Positions 1 through 13,326 of a stretch of DNA of 64,000 bases are shown here, piece by piece. Under the pieces are notes generated by a model. That model saw nothing but the letters and a program-made list of their open reading frames with translations. It had not been told where the DNA came from and did not search any database. Made by a program: the position numbers and the translations under genes. Numbering within the stretch: position 1 is the stretch's first letter; each line of letters begins with the position of its first letter. Source of the DNA: Poronia punctata (lineage: Eukaryota > Ascomycota > Sordariomycetes > Xylariales > Xylariaceae); contig MU401500.1 of the NCBI GenBank assembly GCA_022579005.1, forward strand, positions 35,571-99,570, read 5' to 3'.

Positions 1-490
1 CGCATTTCTTTCTCGGCATCTTAACCGGCATCGGGCGTCTCGACTAGGATCGTCGAACGGCATATTTGTGTATATAAAGCTTTAGGGGTTCGTATATACA
101 ATTTAGACTTTATAGACTGGCTGGTGGAGTGATGGCCGCAAGGAGTTTCAGGCGATAGAGGAAGGCATCGAAACATTGTCACGCCAGAACTAGGCACCGG
201 AGTGTGTGATGCGGTATCCAAACCGTTGCTCGTATTCTCATGCGTTCTATTCCCCAGTCTAGAACCGGTAGAAGACCTGGGTGATACGTGTAACATTGAC
301 CAGCTCCCAATTAAATGGGGAGAAGGACTCTATCTATAAGAGTCCCATCCAAAACGCCGCCCATGCTGCATCGATAAACCTTTCGAGGGACATATAACAC
401 CATGCAGATATCTACCAATGGAAACGCGGTGTGCTTGAATTGGAAAAAGAAGACAAGAAAGAAACAAAGATATGCTCGTATGCGTACGCC
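1..490. other. Spacer 3' of acuK
   Basis: Downstream flank of the acuK gene, up to the window edge. Short open frames exist on both strands, but none has a recognisable motif or splice pattern. It presumably holds the acuK 3' UTR. I see no gene here. Confidence 0.5.
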
Positions 491-2769
491 TTATACCGCA
501 AGCTGGTCTTGCTCTCGATAATAGCAAGGGAGAAACTGCGCCTGATTAATACCATGTCCTCAACCTGGGCGGATACTGACGAGTAACTCACATTCATGAC
601 GATAAGCATCGGTATATCGAAGACGTCGCGCTTGATCGTCCAGCAATATGTGCAATCGATCTTCCCGTCCCGCTCCAGTTTCGAGATGCCGTGTTCGCCG
701 TCTATCTTGGTCACCCTATTGCTAAGAATACTGTTCCGTACTGTATTCTGTGGTGGCTCTTCGTTTCCGAGCGCATCGGCCATTTCCTGCGTCCGGTACT
801 TGAGCAATCGACACTTCCGTGTTACATGGCCACGGCTGTCACCAAAGGCTAGTTGGGCAAAGTCTTCATAGAATTGGATGACGCTGTCGTCATCCATGAC
901 CTCGGCAATAAAAACGGGTTGTACCGATCCTTCCGACGCTTTGGCGGAATCGGGCTGGACAGTCTTCAGTCTCGGCGTGGTTAACTCGGACTTGGCTGTT
1001 ATGCTACCCGACTCCGACCCTGTCCGGCCGATGTTGACATTGAGGTTGGGTTCTTTTCCAAGGAGAATATTTTTCGTCCAGCCAGTCAGCGCAATGAACT
1101 CCTTATTCACCGCTGCCACTTCTCCTGTCCTGCGGCACACAATAGTAGGGGCAGAACAATGTCCCATGAAATCCTCGTACTCAAACAGGGTACGCTGCAG
1201 ACACTTCTCCATAAAGATAAGATCTTGCCTATTGAGGTTTCTCGTGCAGGAAATAAAGGAGGGCCGGATGCTGGCAAGGGACTTGGCGATACGTAAAGTC
1301 TTGTTGGGCGAGAATCTGCGCTGCACAAAAGCGATCAGATTATGAAACCCCGTGAGATAAGGGTATGGTTCCTTCACCGTCTCATAAATGGACGACGGGT
1401 CGCGCCTCTTAGACATCATGGACTGCGGCCCTATTCTGTCGTGGGCGGTTGTATTGGTACTTTTAATTTTCGGCCTCGAAGGCTGAGGCATGGACTGCGA
1501 GTTGGCAGGCGTATAGTTCCCGACTGGCGGCGATTTGTCGAACCCGTAGTTTGTCGGCTGAGGACTAGACGTATTATCCGTACCCGGACTGGCCAAGCTG
1601 CTTGGTGTGGGCCCAGCAGCTGCTACGGCATAAGCGTGAGGTAGTCCGTGCTGCAGGTTGCCTTGTGAGTATGCATTGTTTGGATCAACGTTCATGTAGC
1701 TGTCGTAAAGCTGGTTATAGTGATGGCTACCTCCGTTGGAGTATATCGGCGTCGGTCCATATCCAACATCGGCGCCGGCGGGATGCGCCATAGCTTCTCT
1801 AGGCGGTGTCTCGGCAGCACCGGATGACATGTGCCCCAGCATGCCGAACTCTAGCGCACCGTAGTGATTTCCAAACCCGAGGCCTTCGAGGTCGAAGTTG
1901 AAGATCGCCGGGTTGCTCGGGTCGAATAGGGGCGCAGGGAAATGGGCAGGCATTTCCCCAGATACCTGGTGGACTGGAATACCGTTCATTTGTCTACCGT
2001 TGTTTGCAGGTGTAAACCCAGTGTTTACGGGAGATCCTTGACCGCCAAAGGACATACTGTCAGCCAGGCCGGTAACCGTGTTCTGCCCGGCGCCGCCAAA
2101 CATAGGATAAGTCGGGTTATTTGCGCTATGCGAATAATATGCCGGAGCTTCCGACGTGCCGTTGTTGGATTGCCTGCCATTTGTCGGCTTTGGCGCAGCA
2201 TTGGGATTGTAGTTCGGGCCCAGGACCGGACGGAGTGCTTCGGGAGGAGCGTCGTGGAGATACTTTGCTTTTTTTCGTACTCCATCTTGACAGCCATCCG
2301 CGAGACCACGCTTGATACATCGAGTACAAGGCCGCTCGTCCCCTATAGCGAAAGTTAGCGGGCGTCATCAACCCTTGTAGATTGATGCCCAAGTACGTCG
2401 GGGCGGAAAGCCGGTTTTGTGGGGGTCAGGGATTTCGGTGCGGGGGCAAGGCCCTAAGAGTAGAAAGAGGCTGATGGAGACATCGGCAATTACATGCGGA
2501 GGCTGAGACTTACCGCATGTCAGATGCGCCCGCTGACAGGCAAAACAGGCACGCCTTGCCTTCTTGCGCCGGGGACGATGAGGATCTTTAGGATCATACT
2601 TCTTCTTAATCTCCGGGGTACTTCCACTTCCAGCCTCTGGTGGGGTATGCTGGTCGGCCATCTTGGCGTTCTCGTCCCTGACTGCTTGATCGACTTCGTC
2701 AGGTTCCATTTCATTATCGGACATGGCGTCTGAGACCTCAGCCCCGTTGGCCTCGAGATTCCCTGGCAT
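491..2769 (-). CDS. acuK: Zn2Cys6/PAS transcription activator of gluconeogenesis (AcuK/Ert1)
   Basis: Nuclear regulator that, in Aspergillus, activates gluconeogenic genes together with AcuM. Three exons: 2769-2514, 2342-592 and 535-491, giving 683 aa; introns start GTAAGT and GTGAGT. Joining exons 1 and 2 (split Gly86 codon) rebuilds the zinc cluster with Cys75, 78, 85, 91, 94 and 103, preceded by the basic stretch [19 protein letters not shown] typical of this family. A PAS-like domain lies at about 480-580 ([20 protein letters not shown]). The low-complexity middle is rich in Asn, Pro, Gly and Ser. The third exon, only 15 codons, restores the family C-terminus IVMNFLPC; reading through the second intron gives an unrelated tail. 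Length matches AcuK/Ert1 proteins. Only transcript data are missing for the short last exon. Confidence 0.93.
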
Positions 2770-5700
2770 CTCGTCTTGATTTTATATTAGATTACCCCTG
2801 TCCCGCGTGAAAGCCGGCCCGTGAGCCCAAGGCAAAGCCCGGCTTATTTCTCGCGTAACCACACTTGCTCAAACGACGCAGCCTGCGAAATGGTGCAGAA
2901 ACGTGACGGGCAGGCTCAGGGTGCTATGACTACTAGGTTTCCGAGGCTTCTCTTATGGTCTGCCCACCGCCTATTGAATGCTACCAAGTGAGCGAACCTG
3001 GGGGAGGGGCCAGACCGTGACCCACCGATAGCCAGCGCAGGCGAGCGCGAGCCAATAAACGGGGGGTGAGTGCTGGGTGTTGAAAAGCGACAAACGATGT
3101 CGAGCTATACTTAGCGCGTGCGTGAGACGCAGGCAGCTTGTGTGCAATGGTGCTGTACGCTTCCGCGGTGCAACGGCTCTCTCAGCTCAAATATTCCAAA
3201 AGCGCGGTCGAGGAGCAGGCTACAATGGGAGCCACGAGCGGGTTGCTCGTATTCGATGTGGACTAGCAGGGTAGACCCAATGGGCGACGTCCCCGTACAA
3301 AAAGAGGCGCTTTTGTACGACGGCAACCGACTGGCCTTGGAAGTCGACGAGCGACTAAACCCACGTCCTTCGTACAGATCGCGGGGGTCAGCAGAGCTTC
3401 CCCAGTAGGCCTGCTGGGTGCTGCGGAAACGGACCGGTGACGCGGAGGCGCAGAGACGTTTTATTCATGGGGTCACGCGGCGGCGGATAAGGCACTGGGG
3501 GGTTTGACTTGGATGGTATGCGGGATGATCGATGCTCCTGCAGCTAGCCGGTACTTCTGAAGCAGTTCGCATTGAATGTTGGATCGACTATACCGGAGAG
3601 GCGGGAGAGCTAACGGTGGGCTCGGGCTCGGACTGGCGCTGGTAGACCTGATCGTCGGTCGAGATGAGGTTGGACGGGCGGACGCGGGTATTTGTAGATG
3701 CTCGGCGACCTCGACATGTAATGGGATATCTAAGTCCGTCTATAGGGGCATCTTACGATCCTACTAGGGCGGGTGAGGGTGGCGGGCGTGTAAAGACCAC
3801 AACACAGCAAAAGAATGCAACAAGGCTTTACAGAAACTGGCCGCAATCCTGGGACCTGAGCTCGGACCTTGAACCGTGGACCAGGGCTCTCGACCTAGAC
3901 CCCAACCTGAGGGAGAGGGACACGATTCTGCGCGGGCAGAAGAACTTGGTTGCCTCCGAGGACCGTGTATTATATATTTTCGAAGCTCCTTCTCTCCGTC
4001 TTTACACGTGCATTGGGAATAAAAAGCAATGCAATGGTGGTATTGATAACACCTCCCAAAGCAATAACAAGAGCCAGAGGCAACGTCGGTGTACCTAGTG
4101 GAGGGGTGCGAGTGGGAAAAGAAATATCGAATAAAGACGAGAAGATGTTGGTAAGAACTCGGTTACCAAAAGAGCTTGGAGATCGCTTTGAAAACCTTTA
4201 CTAGACGGCGGATCAAGTTTTGCAGGGAGCACCAAATGCTTTTAGGCCAATTGAAACTTTAGGTGGCGCGCAATAGTGACCCTCATAGGGGCAATATAAA
4301 CAACCGTGATTTCGCAATCTGACGCCGTTCTCAAAGTAGGTAGATTGATAGACAGCGAAACGTCGATTTTGCATCACAAGGTAGGCTTTGAGAATTTGGA
4401 AGCGATACTACGCCGCAGCAGCGGTTATGCAGCTTTGGCCGCGGTTCGACATGGAGGTCGAGTGGACAGGGACAGGGAGTCGACCTAACCTAGTGTAACG
4501 GACATTTGGCCTTGGAGCAGTTTTAGGAGGGGGAACCTCGGGGTCAGGATTTGCGACTCGCGGTACCTACAGCCTGTACACGTACGTGTAAAAAGCTCCA
4601 TCGCAGCTGCCAATTCTTGTACCGGTCGGCATTGGGCCAGCCGAGCTCCATAACGCCATTGGCCATTGAAAACTCTCGGTTTTTCAACAGCCATTATGCG
4701 TGTACATACAGGATTCCAGCTCCTGTAGGCAGTCGGTAAAATATCGAGGAGCTAGCCTCAGAATGGCTAATGATCAGTCAACCTGGACTAGTCTCGTGCA
4801 AAACATAAAGGCTAACAGCGGGGTCTGTCCATGAATTACCCCCACCAAGACAAGACCCCTCGAGAGGCACTGGAAGGCGGTGTCTACATCCCACCTGCCC
4901 CCTCTCTCTGTACGAGTGTGCACCCTACACCCTAGGTATAAAAGTTCATAGCCACACATAGGGCATAGGCTAGATGCCTTGATAGCGACATTTTGATACC
5001 TACGAGTATGGGGCTCATGGCCACAAATACTAGAATGAAAGAACAATCTCCTCTTTTGGCGGGTTACTTCAACAGCCGACCAACCCGCTTTCACTGTTTC
5101 CCCCCTGACATGCAGCACTGATATCCAGCATTTGTTATACCTGCCAGGTTGCTCATATTTAGGTACTATAACGTAACCTAGTAATACTGTGTAAATTCTG
5201 TTTGGTTCGACAGGTATATAGAAAGGATATTAGGTATTATCTATGTATAAGCATCTACGTAAGTATAGATGTATATACGCAAAGTCAAGATCGCGGTTTG
5301 AGAATGAGAGACTGAAAATGAGAAGCAGGACATGGCAATGCCAAGGTGACGCCAAGAAGACTACGACCAGCTTTCATAAGCACTACGACAGTCCAATATA
5401 CGTACCTCTCCATAGGCCTCAAGCATAGGTCAATCGCAAGCTAAAGATTTTACACCTGACTCTCACCTCTCATGTAGGAAACAGATCACGCGACCACCAT
5501 CACCGCGAACCAAAAGCAGTTTTCATATGCTTTTCCTTGTGCGACTGACCGAATGCTTAAAATTTACCAAAGGTGTATGTGCTGGCAACCTTCTATCTTT
5601 ATCCCGCCCAACTTCTCAAACAGGATTTGGTATAAATTTAGGAAACTCCATAAACGTACACCAATATTACCTATACATATAGTTCTTTATTACTGGATAT

Positions 5701-8700
5701 AGGCATACGATGCACAGGTCGCGTAGGGAAGTTAGGTACCTATGCGCTGAAATTAGGAGAATGCAGGCGCACTTTAACCACCCATTACTTGCTTCTACTT
5801 GGTAAGGTAATCAGTCCAACTTTTCAGCTCTTTTTAATATTTAATACGTACAACTACTAGAGTCCATTCAGCTTTGTTCAATGGATTCTGCCAAACTCAC
5901 GCCTACTCCGAGTCCCTTGAATAATTACAGCTCTGGCTTTATGCCTCTTGGTTCACCTACAAGCTGGGCCAGGCAAGAGGTACGGTAATAAAGGTGAAGG
6001 TGGAGACTCGGGGCATTAGATGAGGTATCGACATACACGTAACAAGCGAAGCTTATTCGAACGTAAAAGCTTCCACCACTGCAGGCCCGAAAGCTCCAGA
6101 GAGTACGAGTACCGTTGCTGGTGGGTGCGCCGATGCGCCTTCATTACTCCTCAGCCATATTCCCACCGTTTTCCCAATCCCGCCGCTTTCGCTTTCTTTG
6201 TAAAAAGTACGGCATGGCCAATGTGAACTCGCTCATCCTCTGCCGCCTACTCGTAGTCTAGCCAAAGTCTGCCCCAACCCCTTACTACACTCTCCAACAC
6301 GGCACTTTAACCCGCCTACCAACTGCCTCATATGTAGTCTTTGTACCGGTCGGGTCGGAGGCGAGTGAGTCGAACAAGTCGAATCGGGCTATTATTATCA
6401 AATATGGATCACTACCTTGCTTGAGATACCTAAGGTACCTACTTGAAAGGCGCTGCCGTTGGTGTAATGCTAGGTAGCCTGTAGATAGGCACCTAACGCA
6501 ACGAGCGGGTCGACCCGCACACCAACACCACCTGACGACGCAAATTCCAACGACACCAGATAAAGCGTCTCCCATTGTCGAATCAAGCTTGCGCATCATG
6601 TCTGCCGAATATTCCTATGCCCCGTTCTATGGTGCAAATGCAATCTCCCCATAGTCAACGCCTCCCCCATTTATTCTTCATAGGCTCATAGCACCCTGGA
6701 TGCTACTCTGCCCCGTTTGCTGCCACCTTCACGGACTCAACTCCGGCGTATGCCTTTTGATTTCTCGCAATCTGCAAACACTGCAATAGTAGCGAGGGGG
6801 AGACGATCGAGCCCGTCTATCCGAAACAAGCGGCGATCCAACCAAGTACTGCCGCCATACCAACCGGTAGATTAGTCAGGACGTAGAGAAGAGGGACACG
6901 GTGGAATGGCAGAAATTATGGAGAAGAAACAAGTATCTAACCTAACCATTAAGCGACGACAGCCTTTGATGTGATGCAGACGGCGGTACGAGGGTAGGCC
7001 TTCTCGCGCTGTGCCTGAAGATCATCGCTGCAACCATCCTTCTTCCCCCTTCTATTTGTCGAGTAAGATCGTCTGTCAGCGTATCACGTCAACCCCAGCA
7101 ATCCGATCGAAGAGTTATTCTCAACGATCGTTTCGGTAACGTCATCTACTCGCTACACTCATATCACTTAACTATCGTTGTTCTCCAAGCACCTTTCGTT
7201 TGTTTCATTTCTTGGTATAACTTTTCAACCCGCCCGCTCTTCTCATCTAAATATACCGTATGCCAAGGTGTTCTCAGGTATGCATAGCTTGGTATCGCTG
7301 ACAACACGTGCCCTCCCGGGTAGGTACAACCCCTGGAAATCCAACCTTAATACGACTGTTCTATAAAACATCAGCATATCATGCTGCGAGTTTTTGTACA
7401 CGGTTTTTGCAAGCTCCGGTATAGTCTATATTTTTTCGTAGCCCTGGTCCATCTCTGCGACGGTTAATCACCTGCAGTGGAGTCATCTCCAATGCATCCT
7501 GCATCAGGATAAGGGAATAGCGTCGGCGCAATGCATAGTAAAACCAGGCCGTTCGCCAACTTTAATGAATCTTTAACGAGACCAGGACTTCTGCCTAGTC
7601 TATTCAGAGATTTAGTACGGACTCATCTTGAGAGGAACAGGATCGACGGAAAGGATACGCCTGAAAAGACGCCCTCTTATTAGATCGGCTACGCATCTTC
7701 CATTCATTACCTCCACCACGCCGTTCGGAGAAATTTGGTGTAGATAAGCAGGGGAAAGGGGGGGGGGGGGGATTAGAAAGATGTAGTCAGCTAAACACGG
7801 AGAGCCTTGGTGTGGCCCAGGAATGGCTTTCTCCGAGTGCGTACTGGTTTAAAACAGATATGGATGGTCTACAGCGTGGAGTAGTGGGACGCGTTGTACG
7901 CCATTACAGCGCAACTCGTTCTACCCGTTGCAAGCGTCCGATGTTGTGCAACGTTTCTGATGTCAACTATCATGACCACGATGCCCGACAACAAGCCAGC
8001 ATTACACCTATCAGACAGGGGCGCTTCTAATTTATTACTCACCGGAGATCCAGGAGGACAATATTCTACCCAACCAGCTTGCTTACAATTGCTCAGAGAT
8101 CTTTTGTTTATTGATTACTAACAGGTAGAAATACCTGATATGGACCTTGCTGGTGAACTTTTACCAGAATGCGCCAGAGGACCGTCTGTCCATTGGACAA
8201 CAATAGGAAGCACTGGGAAATATGTGGATATAGATTGATTACCGGAGTAAGTAATCAGTCCCGTCATGACGATTCCCTGCAGTTTCCCGTATCATCTTCT
8301 ACGAAGGGGAACAACTGCTGCATCTCACCGCCGCTTTCCCAAAGTAGAATCAAAATAGGGCCGAGGGAGTCGGTTAGTCGAGTCCGAAGTATCGCTTCCT
8401 TACAGGCGTTCTTACGGGCGTTTCCCATCCTTTGCCGTTCGTTCACGGTACTGGCGCCGATATTTCTGAATATGACGACAAGATACGTGCAAGCGTTATT
8501 TCATGAAATGTCGCTCAGCCAGACTTCCCATTCAACGCACGGTTGATTATCTCCGCAACAGGTCCGCTGGCAGGAGCTGCCATGCCTACTCGTATATTGA
8601 ACACAGCAGCCGCAGGTCCGATGACTAACACATAATGATAGGTACTAGATACCTACTTAACCTAGGCCATTATTAGGTAACCAGACCAGAGCTGGACGAC

Positions 8701-11700
8701 CTATTCGTAGACCAGAAGGATGGGAGTGGGGTCCAAAGAAACCAATCACAATTTATCTCCATGCTGGAAAATTCATTGGCCAGAAAAAGGGTGAGCACAC
8801 TTCACCACCTGTAATCGGTCTCCGGCGTCATGTGCATACTCGTACTTGTTCAATACACACATGTCACCAGAGCTTCATAATACCAGCTACACCATGGAAA
8901 AAGTACAGACCGTCTAGGCCACATTCGAGGCCTTGCCTGTATTGAATACCTCCTCGGTAGCAAGTGGCAATGGGAGCTGACACCCGCCGCTGAACCAACA
9001 GGTAATGAATCATAGGTTCTAGAGCAATTCACAGGAGAGACGCGATCCCACCCTACAGTTAAGAGAAGAAAAAGAGAGGAGGATCTTTACCAAAACCTAG
9101 GAAGGAAAAAAGAAAAGAAAATTACATTTAACGGAATAATGGAATTTTTGATGATAGGCATGCATCACTCAAATCTGGAACGGTCAGGACCTGCTACCCC
9201 GGTGTGGTGAGGGTCCTAGCGGACAAAACTGCCATATTCGCCAACGCCAACCATACTTGCGATGGACTGCAATGTCAATATCAATAGTACGTCGCAATAG
9301 AACTAACTTGGGAACCGGCGGGTAAGAAAGAAATACCCACATTCAACAACCGGCTCTCCTGGGCTGCAGGGCGAGGTTGGCATTCGAGAGGCCAAGGGAC
9401 AAGGGCCAGATTACCTACAGTCAATTACATTCAACTGCAGCCACTACAGCCAACTGGGTGCTCACAACGACGTCGTTGCCGAGCCAGAGCCACCAATCGA
9501 AGTAAACAGATGGCTCACCCAACCAAGGAAGAGTCACGGGCGCGCAATCACACCACCCTCATGTAATTACCGGAACAGGAGGTCGTGGCTGCAAATCAAC
9601 AGCTTTCCCCAGAGGCCCAGACTAGAGGCAAAAGTCCGCCGTCACGACCCCAGAAGGGAAGTGCTAGAGAGATGACAAGAAGGAAGCACCTACTTATCGG
9701 TACTTATGTGACTACCACACGTCCCCCTCTGTTCAAGGAAGGGAGGGGTCGGTGTGGTCAAAGGGGGTCAGCAACTTGCAGCATTAGGTACGCATGATGC
9801 CCTCATTACCCTCTTTTGGCTCGATCGGTGTTATCATTCTGCAACAGCAAGCCAAACCAGATCGCCTCGCTCGGTTAGCGGTGGCGCTTTCTCAACCAGA
9901 GAATGGGCAATTCTGGTTCGAAACCAGCAAAAACTCCAAAAAGCCAGCATATGCAATCTGCAGGATCCGATCTATGCAGCTGAGATCGTGATGTAGCGTC
10001 TAATATCCCCCTTTTCGACTAGCCCCGGACATCTTTGACTGGATATCTGGCGGCTAACCAGGGATATCGAACTCCAGATTGTTCTGATCTTGCCTTTTTC
10101 CAACATACAGACGTGAGATGCCGGGGGGAGAAGCGGCCTGTCTTTTCTCCCATAGGGTCGGCTCTTCCTTTCCGATCTAATCAAATAAGCAGACAAGCAT
10201 CATAGATTTCGGGTATTGGCCGTAAACTTTGCCTGGACTATGTCCGTGACTCCGTTCATCGTCGGTAGGTACGTAAGTAGGTAACTCTTTCCCCCCGGTT
10301 TCGTGATTATTATTGCTTCCATCTTGCTTTCTACAAACAATCGCTCGGGCTCGGGTCCTAGCCTTGTGGCTCTCACATAAAGCAGTGATACACCGCCAAT
10401 CTCGGATGAAGAGAACGCGAGAAGCATCTGGCGTTAGGCCCATCACTGTCCGTACACGAAGCCGTGGGGCAGGGCAGGGCAGGGCGGTGAGGGTGTTGGG
10501 CCAGACCCCGCGTCTCCGTCTGGGGAGATAGTGATGGGCACTCTCAAGTCTTGTTATTGTTTTGCCACGCATCTCTGTTGCACAGGCCCAGTATGAGGCC
10601 GCACCGCGCGCATGTACCTGGATTCTCGCCATATATGGACGAATCACAGACCATACATGATATCTCGCACAGCCCGTCTGCAGGCCCGAGGTAGCGCGAC
10701 CCCTTCCCCAATCCCCAGTCGCCCAGTCCCCCGGTCTCGCGCACTTCTCGTCTCCTCTCGTTAGGTTAGACTCTAGAGAGTGACAGCCCGGTTAAGCATT
10801 CTCAGGGTACCTCAAGCTAGTCGGCTAGCTAGGGGTACGTCCCTAGCTGGGATACATTAGTCAGGCACGGGCGGCTCGGATGACGATGAAGCATCGTTCA
10901 TACAGAATACAGATGCAATACCATGCAATGTAGTAGACGGCACTGCAGAGACTGCACAAACACTGCAGGCCGACCATATTCCTGAAGGGGAAAGGGGGGT
11001 GGCCTGAAACTGGCTTGGTCGCCTTCATCGTCAGCGTACGGCGTTCTCCATGTTCAGCCGCACCGTTTTGTCCTCTCCCCCTCCCTCCTGATCATGTCCT
11101 GTACCTCCCCTCGTCCAACGTTGGAGTACCTGCTGACACTGCATGTTTTTACATTGTTGGATACATGATTCTATACAAGAGGTAGGTATACCGTACAGAC
11201 GCGTCTGTACTTCATACGCACACACACACACGCATACTAACGCGGATGGCACATATTCTACCATCTTCCTGGTTCCCTGTCCAACCCTCGTGTCTGCTCT
11301 GTGCTAGTTGATGATCTACGTCTTGGGGGGATCTCATGTTCAACCTTGTTTTTCGCCTCTTATTCCCTTTTCAGCCAAGTCAGGCAGGTAAGGTTAAAGG
11401 TAGCCACCCTTTCTAGCATTGCAACTAACCCTTACAGCATGTATATTTTGCTATGCCATCCCTGCGGTTTCCCGAAAAAGAAAGGAGAGAGCGAAGTCCA
11501 AGGGAAGGAAACAATATTACGTACATAGTAGGTAGGGACAAGACCCAACCAACCAACCTATACCGCTGATGGTCGTCTATAGTCTGAGCTGGCTGGCTAG
11601 CTAGCGAGGCCACGGAAGACTACTATTATGTATGTAAGTAAGATTAGCCTTTGCCAAGTGGTCCGGCCAAACGACTACGAACCAGGTGAGGTATGCAGAC

Positions 11701-13326
11701 GAACATTAACCAGAAACCGACAGACTTCGGTCCCGACCAGAGTTCAGACCGAATCGTACCCCAGCTCTGTAGCGTCCGGTTCGAGGCGGGCAGGATTCGC
11801 CATAGCAACAACGCGTTTGTGTCTATATGCGTATAACATCAATCATGTACGTGTCCTAGCGGTCGTTATGTAAGTAAGTAAGCTTGAACCTAGTACCCTA
11901 CTCTACCCTACGTATATCATATGGGCGCCTAACCAAGACCCCAAGAGGCAAGATCTACGGTCTACCTGTGGAATCATGTAAGATGCAATACAATAGTCGA
12001 TACGACACCGCACGTGCATATGTATGTAATGTTATTCATGCATGTCTATCATCCACATACCAGGAGCTACCATGGATTAGAAGCCGGGTTAACCTTGTAT
12101 TAGATTCCTGTTGGGAGAGCCGCCCGATCCTCGCCTTATACCTGCCTAGCTACTCGACAATACAGATTAACAAGGCTCCCTACCTGCTTACAAGTCTTCC
12201 CGCCTGATCCCAAGGCTGCTTTTGAGAGCCTGCCCAACTCACTGCTCACTGTGAGTACGTGGGGTAGGTAGGTGAGCTGAGAAGTAAGATGACCCAAACC
12301 AAAAGAAGCCCACTCACTCACTCTTACTGCGATGTCGGCGCCGGTAAATGAAATGAACCCGTCCTGCCCCCTATCCCATATATCGTCTCGTGTCGTTTTG
12401 ATGACGTTTGGGAATCCCGCGGACTCATCTCCTTTATTTAGAAAATTACCCATTCCTATCACACCTCTAGCTAACGAGTAAAAATCCCATACCAGAAACG
12501 CTACCCTAGAAATACGCCACAAGATTGACCAAGTGACGCTCCCTAACTTACCATTATATAGAATAGAAGAAATTGTGCGCCTCCAAGAATTAAATCAAAA
12601 CAACAACTCCACGGAGAGAAGACATGGAGAGGCACAAAGTACATGATTAATGTAACCGAGACAGATGGAAGTTTAAAAAAGGTATCCTACCCTCCGTTAC
12701 ACAAGACAAAAACTCGACTGTCTAGATTAGCATATGCCGTACGCAAAAAGTGTTGGAGTAGAGTATGTGGATTCTGATATTCTTTTCTTTTTCACCACTC
12801 GTCGGTTCACGCGGTAAGTTTACATAACAAAAAGGGGTCGGTCGTATGTTATACGATGCAATGCAAACCTATATATTTATTTTCCAACCAACCAACCAAC
12901 CAACAAACTAAACAAAGCAACATAATTCCACGTATATACTATATGCAATCTCTATATTCTGTCCCCCCTTTATCTATATCCCAAACGCCAACTCGCTTGT
13001 CTTGCCATTTTCCCCAGATTCCAAAACAAAATGCAACCTTTGTCAATCTCGAGCACACAACACATTCATCAAGGTGACATGTCATTTCTTTCCTTTCCCC
13101 TTCCCCATAATCATACGTGTAGAATATATAAAAGGTAGAAAGTAGGTATAATATATCCAAACACTTGGAATCAATCCGCCATCACCACCACACTGGAAAT
13201 TACCCCAGAAAATGTTTGTATGTACATACTTTATATACGTGTGCATTGCGAAACCACACGTCTAGAATAAATAAAATAAAAAAACAATGAGGGCAAGGGG
13301 GGCAGGGGGGCCAAAGGGGAAAGCAA
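2770..13326. other. 10.5-kb spacer without a supportable gene
   Basis: Starts with the GC-rich promoter and leader side of acuK (to about 3.5 kb), then becomes AT-richer. Open frames are short and overlapping; several begin at GTG or TTG, and none shows a family motif or convincing splice chain. Simple sequence includes a G14 run at 7758-7771, a CA repeat near 11219-11231, GGGCA tandem copies near 10469-10484 and a CCAA repeat near 12885-12902. Palindromic words such as AGGTACCT recur (5.7, 6.4, 10.8 kb). A minus-strand frame at 10544-10744 carries two CxxC pairs, but it starts at GTG. No tRNA or transposon remnant was recognised. Confidence 0.5.

Noticed and set aside
9910..9940. CTGGTTCGAAACCAG, looking like a tRNA T-arm
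   Set aside because: No acceptor stem, D-arm or anticodon arm can be paired at the right distances; likewise TGGTTCGAACC near 26033.
12136..12522. 128-codon minus-strand frame
   Set aside because: Begins at TTG, no recognisable family, and lies in repeat-speckled AT-rich DNA.
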